From contig CAMDLH010000001.1 of the NCBI GenBank assembly GCA_945901405.1, positions 39,988 through 103,987 of the forward strand: 64,000 nt of DNA, in the 5' to 3' direction. Below, one piece after another: positions 1 through 8,126 of the stretch. Every line of letters begins with the position of its first letter. The stretch's first letter is position 1. The stretch is from Bordetella parapertussis. GTDB taxonomy: Bacteria > Pseudomonadota > Gammaproteobacteria > Burkholderiales > SG8-41. The position numbers and the translations under genes were made by a program. The notes beneath the pieces are model-generated. The model was not told where the DNA came from and made no database searches. It saw only the letters and a program-made list of their open reading frames with translations.

Positions 1-245
1 GCCGCGCCGGAGACCATGACGCCGAGTGCAATGCGTTTTGACAGCAACAGCAGCGCGTCGCGATTCAGGCAGAACACCGGCAACACAAACAACGCAAACA
101 GCGACAGATATATCCAGATCATCCACGGCGCGAGCGGTATAAAAAGCTCCCAATCGAAGTAGAGCCGCAAGGTGTGCCGGCGTTGTGACGCAAGCCAGTT
201 GCAGCCGCCATAGACCACGACGAAGATCGCGGACAGCAGCGCCAT
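1..245 (-). CDS. PAP2-superfamily membrane protein, N-terminal part (runs off the window start)
   Basis: Reading the minus strand from the ATG at 245 gives about 81 residues with two strongly hydrophobic segments: one at the N-terminus and one around residues 40-62 that contains WELFIPLAPWMIWIYLS. This pattern is typical of PAP2/inositol-phosphorylceramide-synthase-like membrane phosphatases, whose catalytic motifs would lie beyond the window. A TTG at 305 in the same frame is a possible upstream start; the frame is closed above it by the stop codon of the DUF167 gene. The gene follows the DUF167 gene on the same strand and is probably co-transcribed. Membrane topology is visible; the family call rests on one motif only. 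Confidence 0.5.
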   Translation of the reverse strand, partial: MALLSAIFVVVYGGCNWLASQRRHTLRLYFDWELFIPLAPWMIWIYLSLFALFVLPVFCLNRDALLLLSKRIALGVMVSGA

Positions 246-323
246 GCAACGCAGCGCGGTGCGCACGTTCCCGGCTTCGGGCCGCAATGTCCAGCGTGAT
301 TGCAATGCTTTACGTGCCCGAGT

Positions 324-551
324 TCACAAGTCGTCGATCTGCACCAGCTTCATGCGCGACGCCGCGCCGCTCTTGACGGCCACCTGCGCTTTGCGCCGGC
401 CAAAGTGTGCGGAGATCAACTCGATCAATTCCTTGTTGGCTTTGCCATCCACAGGCAGTGATTTGAGTTGGGCGTAGTAGGTGCCGTCGGGCAATTCTTC
501 GATTTCGCTCGCGCGTGCATTGGGTTTTACCTTGACGCGGATGGATTTCAT
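324..551 (-). CDS. DUF167 (YggU-like) family protein
   Basis: This 75-residue protein is a typical-length DUF167 member. It has the N-terminal strand KSIRVKVKPNARASEI, the central YYAQLKSLPVDGKANKELIEL segment in pieces (L-x-x-PVDGKAN), and the late KSGAASRMK segment. The family's biochemical role is unknown. The start ATG overlaps the stop of the upstream gene in a 4-base ATGA, so the two are translationally coupled. The PAP2-like gene follows in the same direction. Confidence 0.85.
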   Translation of the reverse strand: MKSIRVKVKPNARASEIEELPDGTYYAQLKSLPVDGKANKELIELISAHFGRRKAQVAVKSGAASRMKLVQIDDL

Positions 552-1342
552 GAACGCGTGCCCGTGAGCTGTGCACCGTCAAACTGTTGAAGCGCCAGTT
601 TCGCGGCTTCGCGAACATCCATATAGTTGCTGACGGACAATCGCGTCAGCAGCAGCACCGAATTCTTGTGCCGAAAGCACGCAATGGAAGATACAAGCTC
701 TTCAAGCAGGTAAGCATCCTCAAAATCCAGAATACGTTCCAGAAACATCGGATCCACTCTGCACCTCTTGCTTCGCAGCCAGCAGAGTGCCGTGAGAATT
801 TCGTCACAGTCATGCGAATTCCGCAGTGTCGCTTTCAGTTCATCGTATGAAGGCTGTGCCGGCGGCGGCTCGATCCGCGACCTCAATGCGCGGCCTTTGA
901 TCGAACCTTTGGGTATGCAGACAGGGCAACCGCACAATGGGCGTCCATGCGCGTACGGCATGTAGCGCCAGCCAATTGTCTGAGGGAGTTGCCGTACGCG
1001 CGTGATTTCGCGTGGCAGAATTTTTCGTTGAATGAACATTTCGTAGCCCAATGGATCAGGCAATTTCAACAGATCACCTATGGCTTCGCCAAGCTTCAGC
1101 TCGCGGTGCGGGGCGTTGTATTTTCCCGCCCACACTTTTTCGTCCGAGGGCATCCGAAAGTAAATGCCCGCATACGTGCGCGCACCATTGCGCCGCAATT
1201 CTCGCAGCCATTGATGCGACACGAAGTGATTCTGCGTCACGGGCATGAAATACACGGCTCGCAATTTCTTCCCCGGTGCAATGCCATTGGTGGTGATCTT
1301 CTTGCTTAGCTTGGCATCGGCGATGTGCACTACCGTAGGCAT
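548..1342 (-). CDS. Uncharacterised protein with C-terminal HEAT-like helices
   Basis: This 264-residue protein has no signal peptide or membrane segment. The N-terminal half (residues 1-150) is of unknown fold. It has a Cys cluster at about 136-141 (CGCPVC) that could bind a metal, preceded by GWRYMPYAHGRP. The C-terminal 90 residues are leucine-rich paired helices resembling HEAT/PBS-lyase-type repeats. The length and overlap with the DUF167 gene (ATGA) indicate a real gene. I do not recognise the family. Upstream lie only 80 bases containing an AT-rich dispersed repeat (1371-1407), so that repeat is in its 5' leader or promoter. Confidence 0.6.
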   Translation of the reverse strand: MPTVVHIADAKLSKKITTNGIAPGKKLRAVYFMPVTQNHFVSHQWLRELRRNGARTYAGIYFRMPSDEKVWAGKYNAPHRELKLGEAIGDLLKLPDPLGYEMFIQRKILPREITRVRQLPQTIGWRYMPYAHGRPLCGCPVCIPKGSIKGRALRSRIEPPPAQPSYDELKATLRNSHDCDEILTALCWLRSKRCRVDPMFLERILDFEDAYLLEELVSSIACFRHKNSVLLLTRLSVSNYMDVREAAKLALQQFDGAQLTGTRS

Positions 1343-1370
1343 GCGAAGCGGAAGTTCGGAAATCGAGGAA

Positions 1371-1407
1371 TTTTAAAAATATCAATAAAAACAATTATTT
1401 ACGTAAA
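1371..1407 (-). repeat. AT-rich dispersed repeat, copy a
   Basis: Read on the minus strand this 37-base stretch starts GTTTACGTAAATAATTG and continues with a T-run, TTGATATTTTT and AAAA. It matches the copy at 26431-26464 at all but a few positions and shares the core TAAnTAnTTGTTTTTA with the other copies. It lies in the 80-base gap between two minus-strand genes, about 29 bases before the ATG of the downstream one. Confidence 0.65.
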
Positions 1408-1422
1408 CGCTGTCTCACTGTG

Positions 1423-2157
1423 CTATTTCGCCAGCGGGGCGCGATAACCCTGAAACGCAGGCGATTCAGTACCCGGCGCGGCGCCTTCTTCACCGGAGAA
1501 TCCAACGCGCGGCTGACTATAGCCCTCGCGCGCGCGCCAGCCGGGATACTTGAGTATGAAATTATTCAAGCCGCCGCCGGTGTCGTATTCGAGTTTTTGT
1601 CCGGGGTTGCGTTTCATCCACTCGGCGCGCAGTTCGGGGCCGGTTTTGTACCACGGCACTTTGCTGAACCATACGCGGCGCGCGTATTGCTCACGCCACG
1701 GCGTGCCTTTCATCTCCAGCCACATTTCGTGGGCCTTCTGGATGTTGTAGCGGTAATTCATTTTCCAGAATTCACGGCCGAGGATGTCGCCGAAGATGAA
1801 CAAGCGCCCGTCGATGATTTCGTACTCGGTGGGATCGGAGCCGAGCTTGATGCCGTAGGCCGCGCCGTTGGAGCAGAACGCGCCGTACTGCGGTTCGTAC
1901 TTCGTGGGCGCCTGCATGAACAGCGCGCGATGTTTCGCGTTGAGGAAGTAATACGTCTTGCCTTCGTGCGTGGCGTTGATGTCCGGGTAGCCGCGCATGG
2001 GCTTGCCCAGGGTGAAGTAGGCCACGGGGTCGTGGCCCAGCAGCATGACATCGTTGCCAGCGCCATCCTTGATAGTGGCGTTGATGGTGCCGCAGCCGCC
2101 GAGCAGGCTAAGCGCGGCAAGCGCTGCTATTGCCAGCAGAAGCCGCAGCGCTTTCAT
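1423..2157 (-). CDS. YHS-domain lipoprotein
   Basis: This 244-residue protein starts with a lipoprotein signal peptide: positive MKALR, a hydrophobic core and the lipobox L-L-G-G-C with the Cys at about residue 23. A YHS-like domain follows (residues about 35-105) with HDPVAYFTLGKPMRG, then EGKTYYFLNAKHRALF and YGAFCSNGAAYG. The C-terminal 130 residues are Trp/Tyr-rich and of unknown fold. YHS domains occur in metal-handling or cofactor-linked proteins, but the function here is not known. It is separated by 7 bases from the upstream TauD-type dioxygenase gene, so it is very likely in the same operon. The start at 2157 was chosen because it gives the signal peptide directly. Confidence 0.75.
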   Translation of the reverse strand: MKALRLLLAIAALAALSLLGGCGTINATIKDGAGNDVMLLGHDPVAYFTLGKPMRGYPDINATHEGKTYYFLNAKHRALFMQAPTKYEPQYGAFCSNGAAYGIKLGSDPTEYEIIDGRLFIFGDILGREFWKMNYRYNIQKAHEMWLEMKGTPWREQYARRVWFSKVPWYKTGPELRAEWMKRNPGQKLEYDTGGGLNNFILKYPGWRAREGYSQPRVGFSGEEGAAPGTESPAFQGYRAPLAK

Positions 2158-2164
2158 GCGTTTA

Positions 2165-3130
2165 TCAATTCCACGGCGCCTTGAGCGGATCACCCTTGAT
2201 CGTCGTGCGATGCATGATGCGTCTTTGATTGACATCGATCTCCGTGCGGTAGTGCATGCAGCAGCGGTTATCCCACAGCACGGTGTCGCCTTCCTGCCAT
2301 TTGTGCATCCACGCGTATTTGGCTTGCGTGGCATGTGCCCACAGTTTGTCGAGCAGCGCTTCGCTTTCGTCATTGGGCAGGCCGATGATGTAGTTCGACG
2401 GCCACACACGGCGCCGGCCGAGGTAGAGCGCGCGTTTGCCGGTGGCCGGATGCACGCGCACCAGCGGATGCGTGGGGCCTTCGACTTCTTCCGGTTTCGC
2501 GGGGAGCTTCACGCCGGGGCGCAGCACGCCCGCGCTGTTGCGGCTGGAGTCGTGCACTTGTGATTTGCCTTCGATGGCCTTTTTCAGATCGTCGGGCAAT
2601 TCGTCGTAAGCCATGTACTGATTGTTGAACGACGTGTCGCCGCCGCCGTTGACCGGCACCACCAGCGCATGCAGCATGCTGCCCGCGGGCGGCACTTGCA
2701 CGTAAGAGTTGTCGGTGTGCCAAACAACCTCGTAGCTGCCCAGCCCGCCGTTGTCCAGCACGGGCTTGCCGTTCTTGCCGATGTTGGAAATGATCGACAC
2801 GCTGGGGTGGCGCGAGATCATGTACTCGTCGTCCACTTTTTCACCCACCTCAAGGTGATACTTGCGCGCGGCGGCGGTGTGCGGCGCGCCGAAGACCTCC
2901 GACACGGCCATCAACTGATCGTCGTTGAGTTTTGGCCCGTGCCAATAGAGCACCATGTGCTTCGCCCACGCGTCGCGCAGCGCCTGCTTCACGTCATCGG
3001 GGATCGGCAGCGTCGCGTCAAAGCCGCGTATCTCGGCGCCGACCGCGGCGCCGGTGGGCACGACTTGAAAATGGGCGAGTGTATTGACGGCGGGCGGGCG
3101 CTCGGTGGTGGCGGCTGCGGCTATTTGCAT
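2165..3130 (-). CDS. TauD/TfdA-family Fe(II)/2-oxoglutarate dioxygenase
   Basis: This 321-residue enzyme has the family's facial triad. H138 and D140 are in VVWHTDNSY, and the distal His is H293 in WDNRCCMHYR; arginines 304 and 308 are candidates for binding 2-oxoglutarate. The family couples 2-oxoglutarate decarboxylation to hydroxylation, often freeing sulfite, phenol or an amine from a substituted substrate. The substrate cannot be read from the sequence. The gene lies between a YHS lipoprotein gene (7 bases downstream) and a cupin gene (70 bases upstream), followed further upstream by an MFS carrier gene. This suggests an uptake-plus-degradation unit for a small organic acid. No signal peptide, so cytoplasmic. 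Confidence 0.88.
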   Translation of the reverse strand: MQIAAAATTERPPAVNTLAHFQVVPTGAAVGAEIRGFDATLPIPDDVKQALRDAWAKHMVLYWHGPKLNDDQLMAVSEVFGAPHTAAARKYHLEVGEKVDDEYMISRHPSVSIISNIGKNGKPVLDNGGLGSYEVVWHTDNSYVQVPPAGSMLHALVVPVNGGGDTSFNNQYMAYDELPDDLKKAIEGKSQVHDSSRNSAGVLRPGVKLPAKPEEVEGPTHPLVRVHPATGKRALYLGRRRVWPSNYIIGLPNDESEALLDKLWAHATQAKYAWMHKWQEGDTVLWDNRCCMHYRTEIDVNQRRIMHRTTIKGDPLKAPWN

Positions 3131-3200
3131 GGATGGCTCCTTGTGAGTAAATCGATTCTGTTCTTGCCGCGCGGTTGCGTCAAGCGACTGTTCACGCTAT

Positions 3201-3776
3201 TCACGCATCGCCAAACTTAAAGCCGATTTTTTGCAAACCCGCCAGCGCGGATGTGCCGTATTCGGTCTCGATCTCTTTCGCGAGGCTAGGCGCGTAGGCG
3301 ATCGGGTCGGCCTGTTCGTTGGTCTCCGGTACGATCATGACCAGCAGCCTGCCAACCTCGTTTGATACGTTGAAGAACTTGCGGTTTTCGCCGCGCGGCA
3401 CCGAGACCATGTCGTTCGGCTCCAGCACGGTCTTGTATTCACCGCTCTCGCCCCACGAAATCTCGAAGCGGCCGCAGAGACAAAAGAAATTCTCGACCGT
3501 GTTCAGGTGGCGGTGCAGGCCCGGGCCGTTGCCCGGCTCGCACTCCGCGATGGAAACGACAAGCCCGCGCGGCCCCTTCACCGGCGCGCCCGCGCTGCGG
3601 CCCTGATAGTCGGGCGGCGCCATCACCGGATAGACCTTGCGCGCCGTCACTTTTTCGACCGCGCCCGGTGGAATGTTGTGCGCGTCGAAGTTCTGGGTCT
3701 GATAGGTTTGCAGATTATTGAAGCGGGCGACCCGGGTGGCTTCCATCTGCTCCGGCGTCAGGGATTTGTAGGTCAT
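3201..3776 (-). CDS. Cupin-domain protein
   Basis: This 191-residue protein has one cupin barrel. The metal-binding motif is G-P-G-L-H88-R-H90-L-N-T-V-E95-N, followed by the second motif region NDMVSVPRGENRKFFN with an Asn where a His is more usual. The metal site may therefore be incomplete. Such stand-alone cupins in catabolic operons can be dioxygenases, isomerases or sensors; the reaction here is unknown. It sits between the TauD-type dioxygenase and MFS genes on the same strand. The start at 3776 was chosen over longer frames because the conserved N-terminus begins there. Confidence 0.75.
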   Translation of the reverse strand: MTYKSLTPEQMEATRVARFNNLQTYQTQNFDAHNIPPGAVEKVTARKVYPVMAPPDYQGRSAGAPVKGPRGLVVSIAECEPGNGPGLHRHLNTVENFFCLCGRFEISWGESGEYKTVLEPNDMVSVPRGENRKFFNVSNEVGRLLVMIVPETNEQADPIAYAPSLAKEIETEYGTSALAGLQKIGFKFGDA

Positions 3777-3864
3777 GGTGAGTTCTCCAGTTGATCGAGC
3801 GTAGTTTGATTCAAAAACCGATGGTCGGGCAAGCGCCAAACCGGCCGCGGTCTCGGGCGAGCGT

Positions 3865-5142
3865 TCAGCGCTGCCGCGTGGCCGCCCACAGCCCGTAGCC
3901 GGTGATCACCACGCATACCGCCACGCCCAGAATGACGCCGCCGTAACTGCCGTGGCGGTCGAACATCCATCCTGCCCACCACGGGCCCAGCGCCGATCCC
4001 AAGCCAAAGCCCAGATCCAGCAATCCCAGGATGGTACCGAGGTTCTTGCCCGAAAACCGGTCTGAGACGGCCGACGCATAGACCGGGGAAATGCCGTTAA
4101 AGCCGATGCCGTAGGTGAGCAGGTAGCCCGCGAGCAGCGCGATGCGCAAGCCGTGCGATTCCGCCGAAACGAGAGAAGCAATCCACAGCAACGCCAGCCC
4201 GATGAGGCTGATGGCGCAGATGAGGACAACGCAGGAGGCGCGGCCGATGCGGTCGGACAGCGGCCCCCAGATGAGTCCGCCGGTGGCGCGCAGCACGCCG
4301 AGCACGCCGAAGATGAGCGATGCGAGCGTGAGGCTATATCCCATGTCCACCAGCATGCGCGTCTGGTGCACGACGATCACCATGTTGCATAGCCCCGTCG
4401 CGGTGACGGCAAGCGCCAGCAGCCAGAATGCCGGCGAGTGCAGCGCCTCGCCAATGGTGGTGCTGGGCCGCGCGGGCGCCGCGGGCGCGGCAGGCTCGCG
4501 TAACGCGCCGTCGGGCGCGAGGCCGACACCCCCGGCGGAATGGCGGTGGAACAAAACGTTGATCGGAATCAGCACCACCATCGCCGCCACGCCGAACCAC
4601 CACATCGTTTCGCGCCAGCCGATGCGCACGATCAGTTCCGCGCTGATGGCGGCAATCGCGAGCGAACCCAGGCCCACGCCCGCGAGCGACAGCGCGGAGG
4701 CAAGCCCGCGCCGCCGCACGAACCAGCGCGGGACGATGGCCATATGCGGGATAAATCCCAGCGCGGCATAGCTGAGACCCAGCATGATCCCGTAGGCGGC
4801 AGTCAGGCCCACGAGGGTATCCACCATGGCACAGAGCATCAGCCCGGCCCCCATGCACAGCGCGCCGATGGTAAACAGCACGCGCGCACCCAAGCGGTCG
4901 AACAGGTAGCCGGTGAGCGCCGCCGTGCAGGCATACACAATCATCGCGGCGGACACGATGCCCGCGGTGTCAGCGCGCTTCCAGCCTGTCTCGTCCAGTA
5001 TCGCGGAATAGTAGACGCCGAACGAGAAGCGAAACCCCAGCGAAACGAACAGCGTGACGAACATCACGGCCACGATGACCCAGCCGTAATAAATGCCGCG
5101 CTTCTGGAACCAGGCGATCAGTGGCGGGGTGGTAACGTGCAT
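3865..5142 (-). CDS. MFS transporter
   Basis: This 425-residue inner-membrane protein has about twelve hydrophobic segments, beginning with YYGWVIVAVMFVTLFVSLG. The cytoplasmic loop motif is FDRLGARVLF in the first half, and SDRIGRAS is the equivalent loop after transmembrane segment 8. The pattern fits the oxalate/formate-antiporter-like or monocarboxylate-type branch of the major facilitator superfamily. As the first gene of the minus-strand set it probably imports the substrate of the TauD dioxygenase and cupin. Substrate not determinable. Confidence 0.85.
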   Translation of the reverse strand: MHVTTPPLIAWFQKRGIYYGWVIVAVMFVTLFVSLGFRFSFGVYYSAILDETGWKRADTAGIVSAAMIVYACTAALTGYLFDRLGARVLFTIGALCMGAGLMLCAMVDTLVGLTAAYGIMLGLSYAALGFIPHMAIVPRWFVRRRGLASALSLAGVGLGSLAIAAISAELIVRIGWRETMWWFGVAAMVVLIPINVLFHRHSAGGVGLAPDGALREPAAPAAPARPSTTIGEALHSPAFWLLALAVTATGLCNMVIVVHQTRMLVDMGYSLTLASLIFGVLGVLRATGGLIWGPLSDRIGRASCVVLICAISLIGLALLWIASLVSAESHGLRIALLAGYLLTYGIGFNGISPVYASAVSDRFSGKNLGTILGLLDLGFGLGSALGPWWAGWMFDRHGSYGGVILGVAVCVVITGYGLWAATRQR

Positions 5143-5380
5143 GGTGCAATGGTAAGCCGGTTCGTTTGACGGTGCTTGCGTTCGAACATCTGCCCCGCGA
5201 ACTTCTCCATGGCCTCGGCGCCTCCGCCCAATTCTGGCGTGTAGAAGTCAATCGCGGCGACAATGTATCGGTGATCACCAAAGGCGTCAACGGCCAGGTT
5301 CCATCGTGACATGGCGAGCTTGCGCGCGGCGCTTGACGTTTCTATGATGCAGAATGTTGAACAGGGGCACAGGCACAATC

Positions 5381-6364
5381 ATGCATCGATCCACGGCAGC
5401 AGTGCTGCTGGCGGCAAGCCAGGCTTATATGCCCAACGCCGCGGCGCAGGCGGATTGGAAACCGCAGCGGCCCATCGAGATCGTGGTGCCGGTTTCGGCT
5501 GGCGGCACGCTCGACCGGCCCGCGCGCGTGCTGCAGCAGATATGGACGGAAACGCGCATGGTCGATGTGCCGGTCAACGTCAACAACAAGCCCGGCGGCG
5601 GGCAGTCGGTGGGCCTGACCTACGTCCACCAGGCCAAGGGCGACGCGCACCGTTTTGCGGTCATGTCGGCGCCGCTGGTCAGCAACTTCATCACGGGCAC
5701 CAGCAAACTGCACTACTCGGAATTCACCATCCTTGGGCAGTTGTTCACCGAATACATGGTGGTGTCGGTGCTGCCGGGCTCGCCGATAAAGAGCGCGGGC
5801 GATCTTGTGGCGCGGCTCAAACCCGCGCCCGATGCGCTGTCAGTGGCGATCGGCACGACCGTCGGCAACTCCACGCACATGTCGATCGCCATGCCTCTGA
5901 AGCGCGCGGGTGTTGACGTGAAGCGCATGAAGAACGTGATTTTTTCATCCAGCGCGCAATCGATGACCGCGCTGCTCGGCGGCCACGTGGAGGTCGCCGC
6001 GTCGTCGCTGTCGACCGGGGCGATGCACAAACGCAACGGCAAGCTGCGCATACTCGCGGTGACCGCGCCCAGGCGGCTCGCGGGTGATCTCGCCGACGTG
6101 CCGACATGGCGCGAGCAGGGTGTCGATGTCGTAGTGTCGAACTGGCGCTTTCTCACCGCCCCCGCGGGGCTGACGGCGGCGCAGATCGCGTGGTGGGATG
6201 CGCTGTTCGAGCGCACCGTGAAATCGCCCGAATGGAAGAAAGTGCTCGACGAGCATCAGTGGATAAACGAATACATATCGAGCCGCGCGGCGCGCAAGTT
6301 TCTCGACCAGGAACACGCCGAGGCGCGCGAGATACTTACCGAGCTCGGCGTGGCGAAACAGTAG
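5381..6364 (+). CDS. Bug/TctC-type periplasmic solute receptor
   Basis: This protein of about 327 residues has a Sec signal peptide ending near AAAQA and the family's N-terminal strand PIEIVVPVSAGGTLD. Bug receptors bind carboxylates in the periplasm, and some serve tripartite TctABC transporters. No tctA or tctB is nearby, so this receptor is an orphan. It is more divergent than the other copies in the window: the usual DNRxGAGG is replaced by VNNKPGGGQS. The ATG at 5381 is preferred because AGGGG lies 12 bases upstream; an in-frame ATG at 5354 has no ribosome site. It is divergent from the MFS gene (238-base gap) and followed 60 bases later by an SDR gene. Confidence 0.85.
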   Translation: MHRSTAAVLLAASQAYMPNAAAQADWKPQRPIEIVVPVSAGGTLDRPARVLQQIWTETRMVDVPVNVNNKPGGGQSVGLTYVHQAKGDAHRFAVMSAPLVSNFITGTSKLHYSEFTILGQLFTEYMVVSVLPGSPIKSAGDLVARLKPAPDALSVAIGTTVGNSTHMSIAMPLKRAGVDVKRMKNVIFSSSAQSMTALLGGHVEVAASSLSTGAMHKRNGKLRILAVTAPRRLAGDLADVPTWREQGVDVVVSNWRFLTAPAGLTAAQIAWWDALFERTVKSPEWKKVLDEHQWINEYISSRAARKFLDQEHAEAREILTELGVAKQ

Positions 6365-6424
6365 GCATAAACCAATCATCTTGCATTATTGACGAATAAC
6401 ACAGGCGAAGAGGATACCCGCATC

Positions 6425-7171
6425 ATGGATACTGGACTAAAAGGCAAAACAGTTCTAATCACCGGCGCGAGCCGTAATGTAGGTCGCGACGCGGCGGTTT
6501 TTTTCGCGCGCGAGGGTGCGAACCTCGCGCTGTGCACCAGCAGCAAGATGGAGGGGCTGGAGGAAACCGCGCGGCTGGCGCGCGCGAAAGGTGCTGAAGT
6601 ATTGACTTACAAGTGTGACGTCGCCAATGGCGCGCAGGTGGCGGCATTCGTCAAGGCCGCGCGCAAAAAATTCGGCGGCGTTGATGTCGCGGTGAATAAC
6701 GCCGTGTATCGCGCCGAGGCGCGGGGCAAGGGTTTTCTAGATATGCCATTCGATATCTGGCAACGCAACATCGAAGTCAACCTCACTGGGCCGTATCACA
6801 TCTGCCGCAACGTGATTCCCGACATGAAGAAAAAGCGCTGGGGCCGCATCATCAATTTCTCGGGCATCGCGCCCTTTCTCGGCCACGGCGCGCACAAGGC
6901 GATGGCCAAGGTCGGCATCATCGGCTTCACGCGCGGGCTTGCGACCGAATTCGCGGCAAACGGCATCACCGCCAATTGCATAGGCCCCGGCACCATCGCC
7001 ACCGAGCGTGAGTCGAAACTGCCGGACAAAAAGCTGCGCGCCGAGCAACCCGTGCGCCGCCTGGGCAAACCCGAGGAAATCGCCGAGCTTGCGGTCTACC
7101 TTGCCAGCGAACAAGCGGCGTTCATCACCGGGCAGTGTTATCTGGTGAATGGCGGGTTGTACTACTTGTAG
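6425..7171 (+). CDS. SDR-family oxidoreductase lacking the catalytic tyrosine
   Basis: This 248-residue Rossmann protein of the short-chain dehydrogenase family has the cofactor loop TGASRNVG (residues 14-20), the NNA motif at 91-93 and Ser146 at the catalytic serine position. The active-site Tyr-x-x-x-Lys is changed: the tyrosine position is Lys158 (H157-K-A-M-A-K162). Classical SDR hydride transfer would need another acid, perhaps His157, so the protein may have an altered or non-redox role. The C-terminus EQAAFITGQCYLVNGG is typical of FabG-like members. The ATG at 6425 is preferred over an earlier one at 6389 because the conserved fold starts here. It follows the Bug receptor gene in the same direction. 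Confidence 0.85.
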   Translation: MDTGLKGKTVLITGASRNVGRDAAVFFAREGANLALCTSSKMEGLEETARLARAKGAEVLTYKCDVANGAQVAAFVKAARKKFGGVDVAVNNAVYRAEARGKGFLDMPFDIWQRNIEVNLTGPYHICRNVIPDMKKKRWGRIINFSGIAPFLGHGAHKAMAKVGIIGFTRGLATEFAANGITANCIGPGTIATERESKLPDKKLRAEQPVRRLGKPEEIAELAVYLASEQAAFITGQCYLVNGGLYYL

Positions 7172-7188
7172 CGCTCTTCACAACCCCG

Positions 7189-7298
7189 TCGTTCCGGGCT
7201 TGACCCGGAACCCAGGTTGTAGCGTGCGCGAAGCGCATTTGTCCGGCGCTACGCGCCGATGATTAACGCACTGGATTCCAGCCTGCGCTGGAATGACG
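7189..7298. repeat. Paired-hairpin palindromic intergenic repeat (REP/MITE-like)
   Basis: Two hairpins face each other across about 55 bases. The first is GTTCCGGG-cttga-CCCGGAAC (7191-7211), the second ATTCCAGC-ctgc-GCTGGAAT (7275-7294). The two arms are also diverged inverted copies of one another: both read CGTCnTTCC...GGAA(T/C)CCAG outward from the flanks. This layout is like a two-hairpin BIME or small MITE. It sits just downstream of the SDR gene and before the PIN toxin gene, which converges on it. Confidence 0.7.
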
Positions 7299-7345
7299 CA
7301 TGAGGTAGTGATTGAATGCGCAGCTCGTGAATTAACAGGCGAGCC

Positions 7346-7765
7346 TTAGCCGAACTGTTTCACGCCTGCCTTCAACGCAGCCTTCCTGAAATCCACGTCC
7401 AGCGTGGCCAGCGGCAGGCCCAGCCGCAGGGCCAGCTCAAGGTAAGAAGCGTCGTAAGACGATAACTTGTATCGCCGCGCCAATTGCAGCGTATCCGTCA
7501 GTGCATGTGCGTATGTGGCCTGATCGACTACGATATCCACGCCGTCGAGCATCTCAAGGAACGCGCTGCTGCGCGCTTCCGTCACCAGCGCCTTTGATTC
7601 GGCTTTGGCGATTACATTTGCAACTTCGAGGCCCCATGTCATGGGCACGCGCGCAGTGTCCGCTTTCAGCGCATCAAGCACCCTGCCCGCGTAGGCGATT
7701 TCCTGTGGCTTGCCGTCACCGAGAAACCAGCGCATGGTCACCGAGTTATCGAGAACGAAACTCAC
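7346..7765 (-). CDS. PIN-domain toxin (VapC-like) of a type II toxin-antitoxin pair
   Basis: This 139-residue PIN-domain protein has the acidic Mg2+ site expected of VapC ribonucleases: D6 in FVLDNSV, E47 in GLEVAN, D105 in SSYDASYLELA and D123/D125 in ATLDVDF. Family members cleave tRNA or rRNA sites when freed from the antitoxin. The ATG overlaps the antitoxin stop codon by 4 bases, the standard antitoxin-first arrangement. The target RNA is unknown. Confidence 0.87.
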   Translation of the reverse strand: MSFVLDNSVTMRWFLGDGKPQEIAYAGRVLDALKADTARVPMTWGLEVANVIAKAESKALVTEARSSAFLEMLDGVDIVVDQATYAHALTDTLQLARRYKLSSYDASYLELALRLGLPLATLDVDFRKAALKAGVKQFG

Positions 7766-8004
7766 GCGCGCCCTTCTGCAATGAGCTTCTTGATATCAAC
7801 GCCGCGCACCGGGTCGGCGAGCATGAACGCCTTGAGCCGTTCCGCAGCGGCAACCTTGTCCTTGAAGCGGGCGCTCACGCTGGGCACCAGATCGGCTACG
7901 GCCTCCCCGCGATTGGTGATGGTAAAACTCTTGCCGGATTTTACCTGCCGCAGCAGTTCGGGGAGTTTTGTTTTCGCCTCGTACGAACCAATTTCGGTTT
8001 TCAT
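7762..8004 (-). CDS. Phd/YefM-type antitoxin
   Basis: This 80-residue protein starts MKTEIGSYEAKTKLPELL and continues with VKSGKSFTITNRGEAVADLVP, given here in two parts. This is the Phd/YefM DNA-binding fold. The C-terminal tail (residues 50-80) would wrap the PIN toxin. The ATG at 8004 gives the canonical N-terminus; in-frame alternatives at 8013 and 8061 only add non-conserved residues. The gene overlaps the toxin gene by 4 bases and is preceded by a promoter with an overlapping imperfect palindrome (8034-8066), consistent with autorepression. Confidence 0.87.
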   Translation of the reverse strand: MKTEIGSYEAKTKLPELLRQVKSGKSFTITNRGEAVADLVPSVSARFKDKVAAAERLKAFMLADPVRGVDIKKLIAEGRA

Positions 8005-8033
8005 GGTGCGCATATTCCAGGTTGGTTTAATCA

Positions 8034-8066
8034 GACTAGTATATAGACCAGTCCAGATCAAATCAA
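8034..8066 (-). promoter_or_regulatory. Promoter and probable operator of the Phd/PIN toxin-antitoxin operon
   Basis: On the minus strand TTGATT (8066-8061) and TATACT (8043-8038) are separated by exactly 17 bases, a good sigma-70 promoter. An imperfect inverted repeat, GACTAGT-atatag-ACCAGTC (8034-8053, 6 of 7 pairs), covers the -10 element, where Phd-type antitoxins usually bind to repress their operon. Binding itself is an inference. Confidence 0.6.
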
Positions 8067-8126
8067 CATCTGGATAATTGCATTCCTTATGGTTCCTTAT
8101 GGTTCGTCATGACCTCCTGTGAACCC

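Noticed and set aside
5118..5312. Possible small minus-strand gene between the MFS and Bug receptor genes
   Set aside because: It overlaps the MFS start, has no recognised motif and no ribosome site; the gap more likely holds the divergent promoters.
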